64,000 nucleotides of DNA from Phytophthora hibernalis. Lineage: Eukaryota > Oomycota > Peronosporomycetes > Peronosporales > Peronosporaceae. The DNA is taken from the NCBI GenBank assembly GCA_012656075.1, contig JAAKBF010000038.1, positions 186,001 through 250,000 of the forward strand, in the 5' to 3' direction. A program made the position numbers and the translations under genes. The notes beneath the pieces were generated by a model. It saw nothing but the letters and a program-made list of their open reading frames with translations. It had not been told where the DNA came from and ran no database searches. Below, piece by piece: positions 1 to 12,055 of this stretch (the stretch's first letter is position 1; each line of letters begins with the position of its first letter).

Positions 1-253
1 ACTAAACGGTACTGAAACCAAGTATAAAGGGGCTATCAAACGGTAACAGCAATATTTTGCTGTTCAGAGTTGCGGACCGTTGAGACGTCTCAAAACTCCA
101 TCAGTAATAGCTCAAAACTCACAAAAATCTCGTTTTCCGATGGCGAAAGCAGCTTCTCAATCGACTTTTATTTGTCGAGATACAGATAAATTTGTGCAGT
201 GCACTACTAACTGATACTTTCCTTTAGACACTTGAAAATTGTAAAGGAAAATA

Positions 254-335
254 TTGCATGACACAGACTAGATTCCGAAGGTTAGGCTTAAAGATTGATT
301 TTGTGTGCTTTGGATTTTCATAACCACCGGAAAAA
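254..335 (+). repeat. LINE-type 3' tail, diverged copy 1
   Basis: This stretch matches the one at 4631-4712: both start TTGCATG, share GGTTAGGCT and GTGTGCTTTGG followed by a TTTTCA-type stretch, and end in a G-rich segment running into AAAAA. Such an A-ending conserved block is typical of a LINE 3' end. The second copy lies just after a LINE C-terminal fragment, which supports the reading. The copies are clearly diverged, so these are separate old insertions or ends of one rearranged element. The first 250 bases of the window show no other recognisable feature. Confidence 0.5.
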
Positions 336-526
336 CATGCGATAATGATATGTATTCAACGTGGACAGGAACCACGGCCACCAACGTCTGTCGATGAAGA
401 GATCGTTTTGACGCCGACGAAATGGACCTTTAGAGGCGTCAGCGACACTATCTTGGGCTAGTACATGCATCGCAGCTGGCAAGTCCATGCGAGCGAAGTA
501 GAAACGGGCAGCCATTATGATCACCG

Positions 527-958
527 GTGGAAACATTGATGCAGCCCGCAAGAAGAAACGACAAACGGGAACCCGCTGCCAAAGAAAAGGCGACAGACTC
601 CAGAAACAGTGGGGTTGTGAAGGTCGCAGACGTACTGACCGCTATCAGCCCACCACTACAGTCGGCTCCGAGCGAGTCTATTTTGATGACCAACCCGCCA
701 CGGAGTACTGCCGCGACATCTACGCCGCAGCGTTCGCTTCTCCAGAAGGGTGAAGCAACCGAAGTAGTCGGTCCAGAACATTGTCCACCCGCTTCAGCCC
801 AGCCGATCTTGCAGGTTCATATCGTCGACCCAGATCTGCGATCAGCACCGGCATCCTGCAACCACAATGAGCTTTTGGCACGCTTTTATACAGCCACAGA
901 CACACCATGGATTCACCCGACGCAGCAACCGTCCCTGTCAATTGAACCGTCGCTGTAA
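527..958 (+). CDS. unrecognised ORF, possibly 5' part of a retroelement ORF1
   Basis: An open frame of 143 codons, rich in Pro, Ser, Thr and Gln with a basic N-terminus (KKKRQ-like in the overlapping frame, RRNDKREP in this one). No domain is recognised. It lies upstream of and on the same strand as the 255-codon ORF at 1139, and both sit between two copies of a LINE-like 3' tail. An ORF1/gag-like origin is therefore plausible but inferred only from context. It may equally be chance coding in degraded repeat DNA. Confidence 0.25.
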   Translation: METLMQPARRNDKREPAAKEKATDSRNSGVVKVADVLTAISPPLQSAPSESILMTNPPRSTAATSTPQRSLLQKGEATEVVGPEHCPPASAQPILQVHIVDPDLRSAPASCNHNELLARFYTATDTPWIHPTQQPSLSIEPSL

Positions 959-1138
959 TCCAAAATTGACTCATCTTTGAAATTTGACAGCAAATTCAAA
1001 CCAACTCTGTACAAATCGTGCCCGCGCAGCAGGTTGTTATAACTCAGAGCAATCTCCGTTACAATGTATTGCTAGGCCAGTCAACCACGAACCTCCTGTA
1101 CCAGCAGTGGCTAATCGAGAATCAGTAATGCCAACACC

Positions 1139-1906
1139 GTGTGCGCTCCCTCCTATCGGGACCCGGTTGATGTGCCTTCACTGAACATCCAGAACATATA
1201 CTACGCCAGCTTTCCGGTACCTCGTCCAAGTGTGAAGGGGGCACCATCCTCCGCAATTTTACCAGCTGGTAGTACACCGGCTATACAAGATGCTGAGTAC
1301 GACGTCAGGTACGTGCAACTCACCCATGTACATCTTCGTGAACTCGATTGTGTGCGGTTCGAGGTCAGCCCCGCGGTTCTGATGGCCGTATACAGCGCAG
1401 GACTGGGCAACCACGATCTAACGATCATGCATTTCAACCCCTTGTCGGATATAGAGCGCTTGCGCCGCGGAGTAAGTAACGCTATCTTTGCAGCGGATTT
1501 TGGAGCAGTGGCGACACTACCAACAGGATCGCCAAGCTGCGACACTAAAGAAGCCCGACTGACGATACTTAGCGGCGTCATCTCTTTTGGAGACACCCTT
1601 TTCATTGAGCACGCGCGTTGGCTTTCGTCTCGCCTGAAGAGCTTCGTGCTTGCCAACATGGAGCGCGATGCCAATACCCCAGATCGAGTCACGCACACTC
1701 CTCTACGTCAACAACTTTCTCGGGTGGCGAAGTCGCACCTACTAGAGAAGTCGCCCGAGTCGTGGCGTGATATTGGTGAGGTCATGAGGGCCATCGACTA
1801 CCAATACCACTTAGCGAAGTGGCAATCGGCTCTCAATGGACTTGCTCCCCGCTGGCGGTCCAACAACAGCATCAAACGCTACCAGCGTCTGATCGGAACC
1901 CTATAG
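1139..1906 (+). CDS. hypothetical protein, 255 aa, probably transposon ORF1-like
   Basis: The longest open frame in the first 8 kb. The product has an extended Pro/Ser-rich N-terminus and a more globular middle (HVHLRELDCVRFEVSPAVLM). A basic helical C-terminus contains SPESWRDIGEVMRAIDYQ and a final KRYQRLIGTL. No catalytic motif, zinc knuckle, signal peptide or membrane segment is visible. The start ATG is the first in frame and is not otherwise supported. A further open frame (1819-2184) overlaps its end in another phase, suggesting a frameshifted continuation. On position, upstream of a LINE C-terminal fragment on the same strand, it could be the ORF1 of that LINE. I do not recognise the family. 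Confidence 0.4.
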   Translation: MCAPSYRDPVDVPSLNIQNIYYASFPVPRPSVKGAPSSAILPAGSTPAIQDAEYDVRYVQLTHVHLRELDCVRFEVSPAVLMAVYSAGLGNHDLTIMHFNPLSDIERLRRGVSNAIFAADFGAVATLPTGSPSCDTKEARLTILSGVISFGDTLFIEHARWLSSRLKSFVLANMERDANTPDRVTHTPLRQQLSRVAKSHLLEKSPESWRDIGEVMRAIDYQYHLAKWQSALNGLAPRWRSNNSIKRYQRLIGTL

Positions 1907-2189
1907 GTTCGAGTAATGCTCCGCGGCACGGCTCAGCTGTTCGAGTGCATATCATTCCCGAACATCTTCGCCGACAAATACCTCGAAGCAGTAGCGATCA
2001 TAAGTCGTATCTACGCTTCCTCGAAGGTACTGCGATAGAACCGACCGCTGCGCGCATGAGAAGCAGGCGCACTCGTGGACAACCCGCCTCTCATGTGACC
2101 TCGAGGAGTTTATCAGCCGTTGCTGGTGGGTGCGGTAAGGGCACCAACTGGAGATGGGCATTAGGTGGCGCTAGCACACTCTAGTATAC

Positions 2190-3325
2190 TATAAATGAAA
2201 TTAATGTACATCACTTCAAAATGAAAATGAAAAAATAGTTTATCATTCGCCACTATGGGGCTGGCAGACGCCAGGACGATCGTCAACGGCTCCAGTGAGG
2301 AGGCCGAGGTGGTGTTTGATCACCTTCACTTCCGATAACCTGTAGTACGTGCAATACACTCTTTTGCTACAGAGCCATTTTCTCATGTACGCGCTGCCTC
2401 CGGTCATACCATTGCATCGCCCCATGGCGTACATCGACACATCAGTGTGAAGCCCGAACCAACTTAATGCACCGAGCACGTGGTCGCTCTACGGCACTCT
2501 CTCACAACAACAAAAACATGACACTCACATCTCAACGCCCCCATGGATTGCATGCGACATTAATCAATCCGAAAAGGACCGACTCCATTATTGACACTCG
2601 GTAAACAAGATCATCTAAATCAGGGGCTTACAGTTCCGCGAATGTAGCTAAAATGCAATGTACTGTCAATATCGTACTGCACTCCAACACCAAGTCTACG
2701 CCGACACGATGTGCCCCCTCGCCGGTGTAGACACGACTTTATATCGAAGCCACACCCAGCGCTTCCCAATGTGGAGGAAATTCGCCTCGGGTGGATTACA
2801 AACTTGTATCTACCATCTCGATCTTAACGGGTCCTCTCAGTAACAAACTCAACGCAGCTTCCAGGGCTAGAAAAGACGATTCAACGTACCTTGTCCTTGT
2901 ATATTAGACGCACTTGTATGCCACTGCACGATTTCACCTAGCTCCTTTGCGGACAGACCACAGAAAATGATCGCCCGAACAAGTGCGTGGTGTCATCCAA
3001 CCTTTCTACAGTGTGTCATGAATACAACCATTTACCATGCTTGCTAGACATTGCTGCGTCCGGTGCCCAGGTAACCTCTGTCGCGCCAGCAGCATCGCTC
3101 ATCGAACTACAACTCTGCGAACGATCGATATAACGTAACTAGTAACAGCATCCGCAAGGAACAAGACGCCGGGTGATGCATCGTGATCGACAGATCGATC
3201 ATAGAGATCTGGTCTGAAAATCGCATTAGCCCATCAGTGTAATAGGAGGCTGTCCCAAGGATGTCAAACAAAGCGATCCTTGATGCACCAACAAATCCTT
3301 CGACGACTACATTGACTAGTCAGCG
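2190..3325. other. no gene recognised
   Basis: About 1.1 kb with frequent stops in all frames and no recognised domain. It separates the ORF1-like region from the LINE C-terminal fragment. It would be where LINE endonuclease and RT should lie if both belonged to one element, but I see no trace of either. Confidence 0.5.
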
Positions 3326-4464
3326 GTGTGCAAGTCTACGTATGAACACTGTGATACCATCGCAGCGGAAGTCAACAGAACCACCAAGAGAGTGAGATCA
3401 ACGTACGGGCAGGCGACGCATGGAGAAATGAGCGCCATAGAACTAGGACTGATCCAGCTGTGGATGGACTCAGACAAACCAATGAAGAGGAAGCTTTTTC
3501 AAGAATTATCAATAGAACGGGTTAGCAGGCCTAACAGTGGTCAGTAAGAAGATGGGCAACACGCTGGAGTTCCGGCCATGACAACCAGTATGCTCTCGAT
3601 ACGTCAGAGAGGCAGTACTATTCAGTGCGCTATGTCTGAATGTACTGGCCAGCTTCCGAGAGATTGCAGGGGTGTTGCTCAGAGAAGACGTTCAGGGTGC
3701 ACCACGCGCTACAAGACCGACACCACGTTTCGAAATGGAGAAGCAAGACAACTAGATACTGAAGCATTCGTGGGTATTCACTACCAACTCGATCACCATG
3801 AGAGAGTAGGGCTTGAAGACTCAACAGGCAGCAGCAGCACTTTTGCACGTGCAGCCGAACATGATATGGGTAGTGTCACACGAGAAGCTTTCCAAAATTA
3901 TGCCGCTCTGGGCAGGAAACAGGGATGGGGTCAGGAGAAAGGATGTCAAGGGGCTGGTACAGAAGACAGCGGCCGACAAGGCCTCGACAGCACGAAATGA
4001 ACTGCAGAAGAAATGGCAGAAAGCGCACAATGGTTAGCGTCAGCGATACAGGGACTGGAATGCGGGCGAATAGGCAAAATGGAAGGTGTATCTGCGTACC
4101 AAGCGCAGAATATCCGGCAAATGAAAACGCTGCGACCCCGGGTAAGGAGCAGGGCTATCGGTGTATGATCCCGACATGCAACGGTTGGGACACAACGACA
4201 CCAGGTCACCGAGTCTGGAGCTGTGAAGAGACCCAACTACTGTGGCTACGGTGGTTAGAACAATGGGGGCGATCCAGGACGCAATATCTGCGGACAGAAC
4301 CACCACGGAAAGAAGAGATGGGGGACCTTTTCAAGGGTCACATCGCTACATCTCTTCGGAGCGCTAAGAGAGCAGATCCGGCTCATCAACAGGTACACAA
4401 GGTGGGAAGTTCAGCAGATCACGGATCGGGTGCCCCTCCGTTAGTTGGTGTTCGGACGAAGTAG
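3326..4464 (+). pseudogene. LINE polyprotein C-terminal fragment with zinc-binding motif
   Basis: Several short plus-strand frames (3326-3547, 3813-4037, 3925-4464) read as pieces of one degraded protein. The clearest piece, near 4160-4225, is a Cys/His cluster CMIPTCNGWDTTTPGHRVW followed by SC, spaced CX4C-X9-HX4C. It resembles the zinc-binding region found after the reverse transcriptase of many LINEs. Before it lies AQWLASAIQGLECGR-type sequence in another phase. The A-rich tail at 4631-4712 follows at the distance expected for a 3' UTR. Endonuclease and RT domains are absent, so this is a truncated or internally deleted copy. Confidence 0.55.
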
Positions 4465-4630
4465 TGAAGTTGATCCTGTCTTAACCTGATTTTGACGGAT
4501 CCCGCTATACCACACAAGAGGGTCAACTCATCATGTCAAGGATTACGTTGCAGATCACCATCGTGATCTACCCTGTAATGTATTTCGCTGCATTCCCTCT
4601 CGACTGTCTAGACGAGACAATCACCACGTA

Positions 4631-4712
4631 TTGCATGCCGCGAACAAGAGTCCGATGGTTAGGCTGGGAGGTTGGTTTAGTGTGCTTTGGGTTTTCAATG
4701 CGCGGGTAAAAA
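4631..4712 (+). repeat. LINE-type 3' tail, copy 2
   Basis: Diverged match to 254-335, ending GCGGGTAAAAATATAAA. It lies about 170 bases after the end of the LINE C-terminal frame and is read as the 3' end of that element. Confidence 0.5.
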
Positions 4713-4739
4713 TATAAATTATATTATGAGGATAGTGTG

Positions 4740-5539
4740 AGCAACTTATTCATTGATACACTCACTTGTCATCTATGTTGGTATGTGAGGCTCACTACTA
4801 GATTTTCCTTCTCCACTTCGTTGTACAGAGAGCAAAGGGGAAGGGGGAATTGTTTTACTTTGCCCACCTCTTGAACTCATACAACCTCTGAATAGTACAT
4901 CTCTCCATACTTAGTACAGCTCGCAAGGCTAAAGTACCCAACCCACTAACACAATATTCATGCAGAGCCGTGATGACTTTGATCTCATGGCTAATCTTCA
5001 ACTGATCTTAATCCCAACTTCGTTGCTCCATTTGATGGAATCCTTCAGTCGTTCGTACATGTCGTTTGAGTGTTGTGAGGCGAGGCGGGTGAACGCATTT
5101 TCCGTCCAGAGATGTATAGTGCTCCTAGACCCTCTGAATGAGGAGGTATAGAACCACTGAATGATAAAATCACCCAGTTTGACGTGTGTCCTCGTAGTGA
5201 TCCATTTATGCATCGTTTATCTTCGGGTATACCGGACTTCATCGCTTTTGAAATGAGTTGTTAGCTGAATACAGAATGAGTACCGAGCTTCACCAACCCG
5301 CTGAATTAGGCAACGATGCACGACTGAATGAGTAGGCCACAGATAGATCTCTCCTTCAGACAACCCATCCGTAGCTTTGAGCCCCCGGGAATTGGTCCGG
5401 GCAGCTTGTCCTCCTCCCCGACACTAGACTCCGACGATTCCGTCTTGCTTTTGGCAAGTTGATCTCTGATTTGATTTATCTGGCTTCGCTATCTTTGGTC
5501 TATCTTTCTTTCTAGATTCTGCTTACACGGCTGGATTCA
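4740..5539. other. no gene recognised
   Basis: Overlapping minus-strand frames at 4998-5213 and 5045-5242 (about 70 codons each) may be one frameshifted remnant, but no family is recognised. The rest is low-information AT-rich DNA. Confidence 0.4.
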
Positions 5540-5702
5540 CTGATTTTGACTTGGTTTCACTATGGGGCTGATGACGTCGAGCTTCTTGGTGCTCTAACGC
5601 ATCATTAAATTCGAAACTTCTTGGTGCGCTCACACAACATTAAATTTTAATGAAAGAAGTTCGACGTCATCAGTCCCCAAAGTGAAACCAACTCAAAGTC
5701 AG
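5540..5702. mobile_element. MITE-like hairpin element, 163 bp
   Basis: The arms 5540-5587 and 5654-5702 are inverted copies of each other over ~48 bases with a few mismatches. Both hold TTGGTTTCACT and TGATGACGTCGA-type sequence. Between the arms are two direct copies (~35 bp, starting 5582 and 5617) of a unit beginning CTTCTTGGTGC and ending CATTAAATT. There is no coding potential. Size and symmetry fit a miniature inverted-repeat transposable element. The target duplication is not clear. Confidence 0.7.
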
Positions 5703-6108
5703 TTGAGAGTGCGGCGTACAAAATGATACTTACCCACCATTTCGAGCTATCGACTTTAATGTCGACCGCCTGTACCTAACCGCAATTTTAAATTGTTGTT
5801 GTCGTTTGATCCCTTTCGAAGCGTAAAAGCACTCGCTTTCGCTTGTTTTTAATAAGAGCTTTCCGATAATACACTTTTCACAAAAAATGAAAAGATATTT
5901 CGACCACCAGCCAACAAAATGTTTCGCCATTTAGGGAGATGAAAATGGAGATATTTTTTCAAGGGCGTGCCACTTCACGATTATTTTTTAATATTTTCAG
6001 CGGACAAGGGCTCAAAATGAGCGCAAGACGCCCCTCGTGTGGTGGTGTGCCTAAATCGCGATTCGTATTTTGTTGATTAGTATCATTTGGCTTGACGCCG
6101 TCTCGAAA

Positions 6109-6452
6109 GAATAGCGTCATCAAATGATGTGTGTCCGGTGCCCAGATGCGCACCGTGTAACGGGTTGAGCTAGAGAGCGTAGACTTGAGCAGAAGAGAGG
6201 AAAGGAAATTGTGATTGATAGTTTACAGAGGAGGCAGCGCCGCCGGCAGACTTGCTGTCCATCCAAATAGAGATGCATACATTGTGTACAGGACCTAATT
6301 ATATGTCTACGTCAGTAACCTAGAAAACAGCATGTAGTCATTTAGGAAGTTCTTTTGCAGTGGTCCACATGGGGGTGTTCCCATCCGGGCATCAAAATTT
6401 GATGACGGGACGCATCTGGGCACGGGCCACACATCATTTGACGAAACTATTC
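6109..6452. mobile_element. MITE-like inverted-repeat element, ~344 bp
   Basis: The left arm 6109-6155 and right arm 6402-6452 are inverted copies sharing TCAAATGATGTGTG and GTGCCCAGATGCG on the left-arm strand. The interior has no ORF. The right arm runs directly into a degenerate tandem array with the same ATTTGATGACG core, so the arm sequence may derive from that array. The family is unknown. Confidence 0.6.
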
Positions 6453-6690
6453 CTTTTGGGTACAACGTCACTGACGTCGTCAGGCCTTGCCTGATGACGA
6501 GTCGTCATCGACGACGACCTTTCTTGGTACAGTATCAGACAGCATTTGATGACGACGGTCTTTTCCTGGTACAAAGTCACAAATCACTTGATGACGGTCA
6601 GCTCTCTGTTAGATGTCAAACATCACTCGAAGGCCGAGTCCTAAATCACTTGATGACAAATGCGTCTGGGTACACTTCCATGGAAAGATA
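6425..6690. repeat. degenerate ~40 bp tandem array
   Basis: At least five imperfect units built round ATTTGATGACG or ATCACTTGATGACG, followed by a C/T-rich stretch and a GGTACA-A-GTCAC-type end (for example near 6460, 6520, 6572 and 6650). An ATG-started frame of 101 codons (6494-6799) crosses the array but only encodes the repeat and is not listed as a gene. Confidence 0.65.
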
Positions 6691-6699
6691 TTATGGAGC

Positions 6700-8170
6700 C
6701 GACCCTTCACATAGTCTGACCTCATCCAGGATGTCTACATCAGTTCGGGATGTCTTCATGTTTCATGGTCAGTTGGTACATAATACATCTTCATCTTGAC
6801 ATGTGGTTGATCTGGATTGGGGATCTCATCGAGAGTACTCTATCCAACTTTCTTTCATCCAGTGAGATGCAACCTTCGAAGATTGTACCTCGATCTGCTG
6901 TGTCTTAATCAATCTTTGTGGTTCAGTGTGTTTGTTGCAGAAGTACTGCCGGGGTTCTTGGTGGGTTATGATAGGTACTTAGGCCAAGTCAAGGTAGACT
7001 GCTCCTTGAGATACGTTCACCGAGAGCACTTTTATAACTTAGGTTATCCTGCTGTCAGGTAATCGGCGGTCCGGACAAGGTGTGTTTTAATCTCACTGAA
7101 TGAGACCTCATCCAGTGAACACCTCCCGACCCGTGGGCCCATACTTGGCTGTATCCATTCCACTCCACCTCCAAAAATCACTCTCTCCACGCTTCACACA
7201 CTGACGCACTGGATCTGAATCCACTCGTCCAGTACGCATGTCCATTTAGTCCGGTCAAGCAGTCGAGCATTAGCAGCGGGAAAAATCCGCAGCCGCATCG
7301 TCACAGTTGCATGAGTCTAGTGTTGCCTGAGTCGGCTTCAAATAAACCCCGTTGAGCTTCCGGTAGCTACCTTCAATAACTATCTCCCAGTATTAGTCCT
7401 TTGGGGTTGTATATACTTTGTAGTCGAAGGCACTACCAGGATTAACGCCGTTTTGAAACCAAATCGATATAGCAGCAGGACACACTGATAGGTATTTGAT
7501 TCTGAACAACCGTTGCTATTTAACGAGCAAAATGACTGAAAACTAGAGTTACGCACAATACACAAATGCTATAGTAGTTCTTTCAACACTTAGTTTAATA
7601 TCACGCTCCAATAACTTGCCTGTCAGAGCAATTCTGAAGACAGGGAGGGGATGCACTATAATAAAGTTAAATTATTATAGATAAGGTGACCAAATGCCAG
7701 AAGCGTCGAGTTATTATTGGGCGAGTTCATTTCTGACAGAGCTCTGAAAAAGCACAAGCTGGGTACGGTTTCCCGGAGCTCAACAATAAAATACACAGCT
7801 GTTTCCTGTTCAATTTATATTTGACTCAGACTATCTCCACTTCTGGATGTTGTCCCTACACGTACCGTATTCCCCCTGTTATAAGCGTCTCTTAGTTACA
7901 ATCATCACTCATTTTTAGCTAATGAAACAATAGGTAAAATACCGATACGAAGGAGATGATCGTCAGATCTCCCACGTCATACGGCAAACCGAGGCAAGTA
8001 AATCGATCAACGTTTGCGCTTCCGCCACAAAATTCATGAGCAAGGTCATGAAGGTACCCTTAATCTGATCCGTGGCGAATCATGCATGCCATACAAAGTT
8101 TTGATCATCCTTTGGAAATCGACTATGATGTTAGGCGATGTCCATTGATTCCTCCCATATACAGCAGCTT
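6700..8170. other. no gene recognised
   Basis: A 1.5 kb stretch with only short unrelated open frames (81 codons at 6817-7062 is the longest). An AATAAA-type signal lies near 7340. It could contain a degraded LTR, but no partner copy was found in this window. Confidence 0.4.
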
Positions 8171-8178
8171 AAGGATAG

Positions 8179-10290
8179 TCACTGACATAGCGACCATGCT
8201 GCGCTGGTCGACCGTCGACGTTTTCTGTGCGGCGAGCACAATGCGCACCACCAGTTGTGTGCGCGCGAGATTCTATGTATAGTCCACGTCCGATGGGCTA
8301 GAACCAAATACCACCCCAACTTGGTTCGTGTCTGAAGCCAAAGAGATTGTGGTAGTAGCACTGCATCCACGTCGATTACCGGGTTTAGGTCAGTAACCAT
8401 TGTCTTGGTCTCGTTTATTCGTAGTCCAGAGACCAAAGCAAACATTCGTGTGAGTCCCATGATAATACACCAACCCGCCGATTTTACGTAACAAGCTGTG
8501 CCGTCTGCGAAACCGGCAACTTTAGGTCGAATTGCCCCACCCTTGCTGAGAAGGACTATTCCCGATACCTCCGCAGTGTTATCAACTCTGCGGAATAGTG
8601 CCTCCAGCACCAGAACAAAACGTATTGGATCCAACTGACAACCTTGGCGGATTCCGCTAGTGACGTCCACCCATCACGACCGATAACCATGTGCGAGGAT
8701 GCGAACCTTCGTGTCATCACGAAGGCCTCTCGTCGCGTTGACGAAAATTACCGGAAACCCCAGTCACAAAAGTACCGCGTATAAGAACTTCCCATCCACC
8801 GAGTCGTACGCCTTGCAAACGTCAAGCAAGAGGGCGAGCGCTTCCACGAAACCCGGGTAGGCTGGGCCACTACCTGCGCCGCATTATATAGGTCCAAAGT
8901 CTTGTGAATTGTCCTATACGCGACAAACTCGTTCTGATTCTGGTGAATTAACAGATACAGATTTTCGCTTGTTCTAGTCGCCTGAATTCTGTTTAGCAAT
9001 TTATAATCAGTATTCAGGAGCGCTAAAGGACGGAAATTGAGAGGGTCGGACGCCCCACCGCCTTTCTTGAGGCAGAAAATATCTGCCTCCAAGAACGTAG
9101 GTGGGAAACAATCAGTCGGCATCCGACCGTTGAAGAGAGTGTAAGAATCGGTATCAGCAGCTCCGCAAAGTCCTTTTATCAATCGCTCCCAAGTCTGTCA
9201 GGACCGCAGGCTTTGCCATGTTTAGACTCGCCGATAGCCGCAGCCATCTCCGTCTCCGAAATGGGTATTTCTCCAAATCTTTTGTGTCCTGCCCGCTCGG
9301 CCCCAACCATTGTACAGCCACGTATCTGTCCTGCTCCGTAGACACCTGCTGTTGAAATATTGGTGTCCATGCGTCCGCGAGCGTGTCTGTCTTATCGTGA
9401 ACACCTCTGGCAGGTTGGTCACCCGCAGCGTCTATTTTATGCACTATGTTGTCTGCGTATTTGGAGCTGGCGCGGCGAAAAAGCTTCGTGGTTTTACCAG
9501 GACTATATTGCTGCCTCATTAGGCTTCGAAATGTGATGCAGTCCGTGATTTCCCTCTGAACGCGTTGTAGCGGCGACCCATCACATCCATCTTCCATAGA
9601 TAGCACATTAAAGATATCTGTGATCATTTACACCGATACAGGGATACTAGCTACCGCTTCTAGCACTTCTTTAGTAGTGTGCCGAGTTTTTGCTTGTATG
9701 TTGCGCGTGTCGCGCGCCTCCGCTGATTTATCTCTCACGTGCCTCCGTCCGGATTTGGATCTTGAGCGTCTCCTATGACACCACTGTTGTGTTCTGGCTT
9801 ACATTATCGTTTTGTAAGGACTCTAGGAAGGATTTAAGTTTAGCAGACATCAGCTTCGCCACTTCATCTCTGGCAATATCGGGCGGGTGGTGGTGGGGGT
9901 ACACATGGTCGGTTTCAGAACTCTGATCGGGACCCCGAATGCCGCAGACATAGCCGTACGGCGCGATGATTAACTCGCGTACCAGGACGGCAGACTTCCA
10001 CGGATACAACCCATTCAGTGAGTGCCGCCGATATGTACCAACGATCCAGTCGCGTGGAAGCCTCCGAGATGGTATCGATATGTATGGGTGCGCTCATAAT
10101 GTGCCGTAAAATACATAGGCCCGTCATCCATCGGCGGGTGAAGGGCGTCCACAAGTCCCCAATGAGCAAGAATTGTGATGATTCATGTGTTGATACCCTG
10201 CGAAAGTAGCTGCGGTCCATGCGAGGGTCCATGGTACAGTTAAAATCACCCCATCAAAACTTTGTCTGCTGCTAGTAGTTCCAGTTCTCC
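8179..10290 (-). pseudogene. LINE endonuclease-reverse transcriptase relic
   Basis: Read on the minus strand from 10,290 to 8,179. First comes an endonuclease end: a GDFNCTMDPRMDR-type motif near 10,250, one base out of frame, then SEASTRLDRWYIS and NHRAVRLC in 9915-10232. Linker sequence follows at 9154-9627. The reverse transcriptase comes next, with FCLKKGGGASDPLNFRPLAL and LLNRIQATR in 8748-9182, and GIRQGCQLDPIRF, FADGTACYV and GLRINETKT in 8179-8670. The family box FADD is FADG here, losing one catalytic aspartate. At least three frame changes separate the parts. No RNase H or zinc region is visible beyond 8179. This is a dead element, and its order of domains fits a non-LTR retrotransposon. 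Confidence 0.85.
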
Positions 10291-10299
10291 TAGCTTGCG

Positions 10300-12055
10300 A
10301 GAAACAATTCGCGTTGTGCTCATTGATGCGGTGCGCAAATGCAGAGAAACATCATCGTCGCCCTCGCATAACTCCCTGTTACCGCCATGAAGTGTGAGTT
10401 CCAGTCGTCACTCATGACAGTCGTACATCGTTTAGGTGCCCATACGGGTCCACTAAAACTGCGACTTCACCTGTTCGTTCCTGAGACGGCAACCAGAAGG
10501 ATACTACCTGAATTTGTCCTCCGGTCCTTTAACTCCACGTACGGGTTTGCAGGTCCGTCCAGAACTTGATTTACAGTTGCTGAACATGTGTCTCCTGTAA
10601 ACAAATAACTCCATACCTTCCATTGTCAAAAGCACGCAGTCATTCGTCGCGATGCGCTACATTCCCTCATAATCTATATACATTTTGAGTCACACAGCTA
10701 AACGTCTGGTCATCCCGCCGTAGAACCTGCCCCTCCACGCCTGTTGTTTTCTCCAGCCTCTCTTCATCTTCTCTGTTTCTGTCGATTTTTCTTTTTTTCT
10801 TTCTTGAACTCTAGTTGTACATGCGCCCTTCGCGTGTCGTTCGTGACCACTGGAAAGAAGCCCCCAGTGTCGTCTGGCATGGTGAACGCCTGCCACTTCT
10901 GGCTGTGTGGGCATGGGGACATGGTCCGTACCTTCGAGGTGACCACGGCCGCCTCTGTTGCTTCTCGACTGGCTTACCCCGAAGAGCTGGGTTGAGACCT
11001 TGAATGTCCTCAGCTTGACATGGAGGCTGATTGTCCTGCCTCCATAGAGACGAGACGATCCTCCCATGCTATTCCACTCGGGATGGCTGGGATATGCTCC
11101 AATTTCCCCAATGTTCAGCTTGTTCACACAATTCCCCCACGGTCGGGTGCTCTCTCGACAAGAAACCGAGATGATCACTCGGTGCCCTCCCCAGCGCGAT
11201 GGCTCACCAGTTCCAGATTGTATATCGTACAACGTGAAGCACATTCCATCATTCTGATCGAAAATCCTCCGGTATCGCTCTTGAATGTACCCTGGGGTAC
11301 ATGTGTTTCAGACGTTTCCACCTTTGCGGGTCACCAGCCACCGCCCGATCTGACGATCTTCTTCGCTATGTGGTGCATGCTGTCACCCACGATCTGCCGC
11401 CACTTGGTACTAGCTGACTTGGCCATTATTAGATCCCGACTTGCGCCTCGAAAATTTCTAACGCTCCCCACTTTTGCAACATTCCGACTGGTATCGTTTT
11501 GGTCGCTAATTATAGATAAGGTAGATAGAGAAAAAGACTGCGAAGGGAGTCAAGGTGATCTATCAACCACGGAAGCATCATCTTGAAGACGGTTCCACTA
11601 TGCTGATTCACCGTCAGTGGTGGGTCGTTGGGAGATGGCCAACCGTTTGCTGGTGTCTGGAGAAGCCTAGTAAGGCGCACGCATTAGGTTCATGGATTTT
11701 GTCCCTGTGGGGACCAAAACCGTGATTCACGCGGGAGTAAGTTAATTGAGTCAGTTGCAACCAGGTTTGAAGCAAATCGCTTATCTGGAATGGTTATTAG
11801 AGTTCAACATATTATACATCACCGAATTATACTCGAAGTTTGTAATGAAATGAAAAACTTTGTTTGCTGCCCTGTGCGCATCATCGTCACGTCATATCAT
11901 CACACTAACCGTACACAGGACCCACGGCACGTCGGTGCCACATAACATAATATGTAGCACCCCATTGAACGTAGTACCCTGGTCTCCTTGCACCACACAT
12001 GCGCAACATACACACCACAGCACATACCCGCAGTGTGCTTACTCACACACTCACA
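10300..12055. other. no gene recognised; possible LINE 5' remnants
   Basis: Two long frames overlap antiparallel (11020-11586 plus, 188 codons; 10690-11244 minus, 184 codons). Neither has a recognisable domain and only one at most can be real. The minus frame lies upstream of the LINE endonuclease on the same strand and ends in Lys/Glu-rich sequence, so it might be ORF1 debris. This is speculation. Near 12,000-12,050 there is a CA-rich run. Confidence 0.3.

Noticed and set aside
6494..6799. 101-codon plus-strand ORF
   Set aside because: It only translates the degenerate tandem array.
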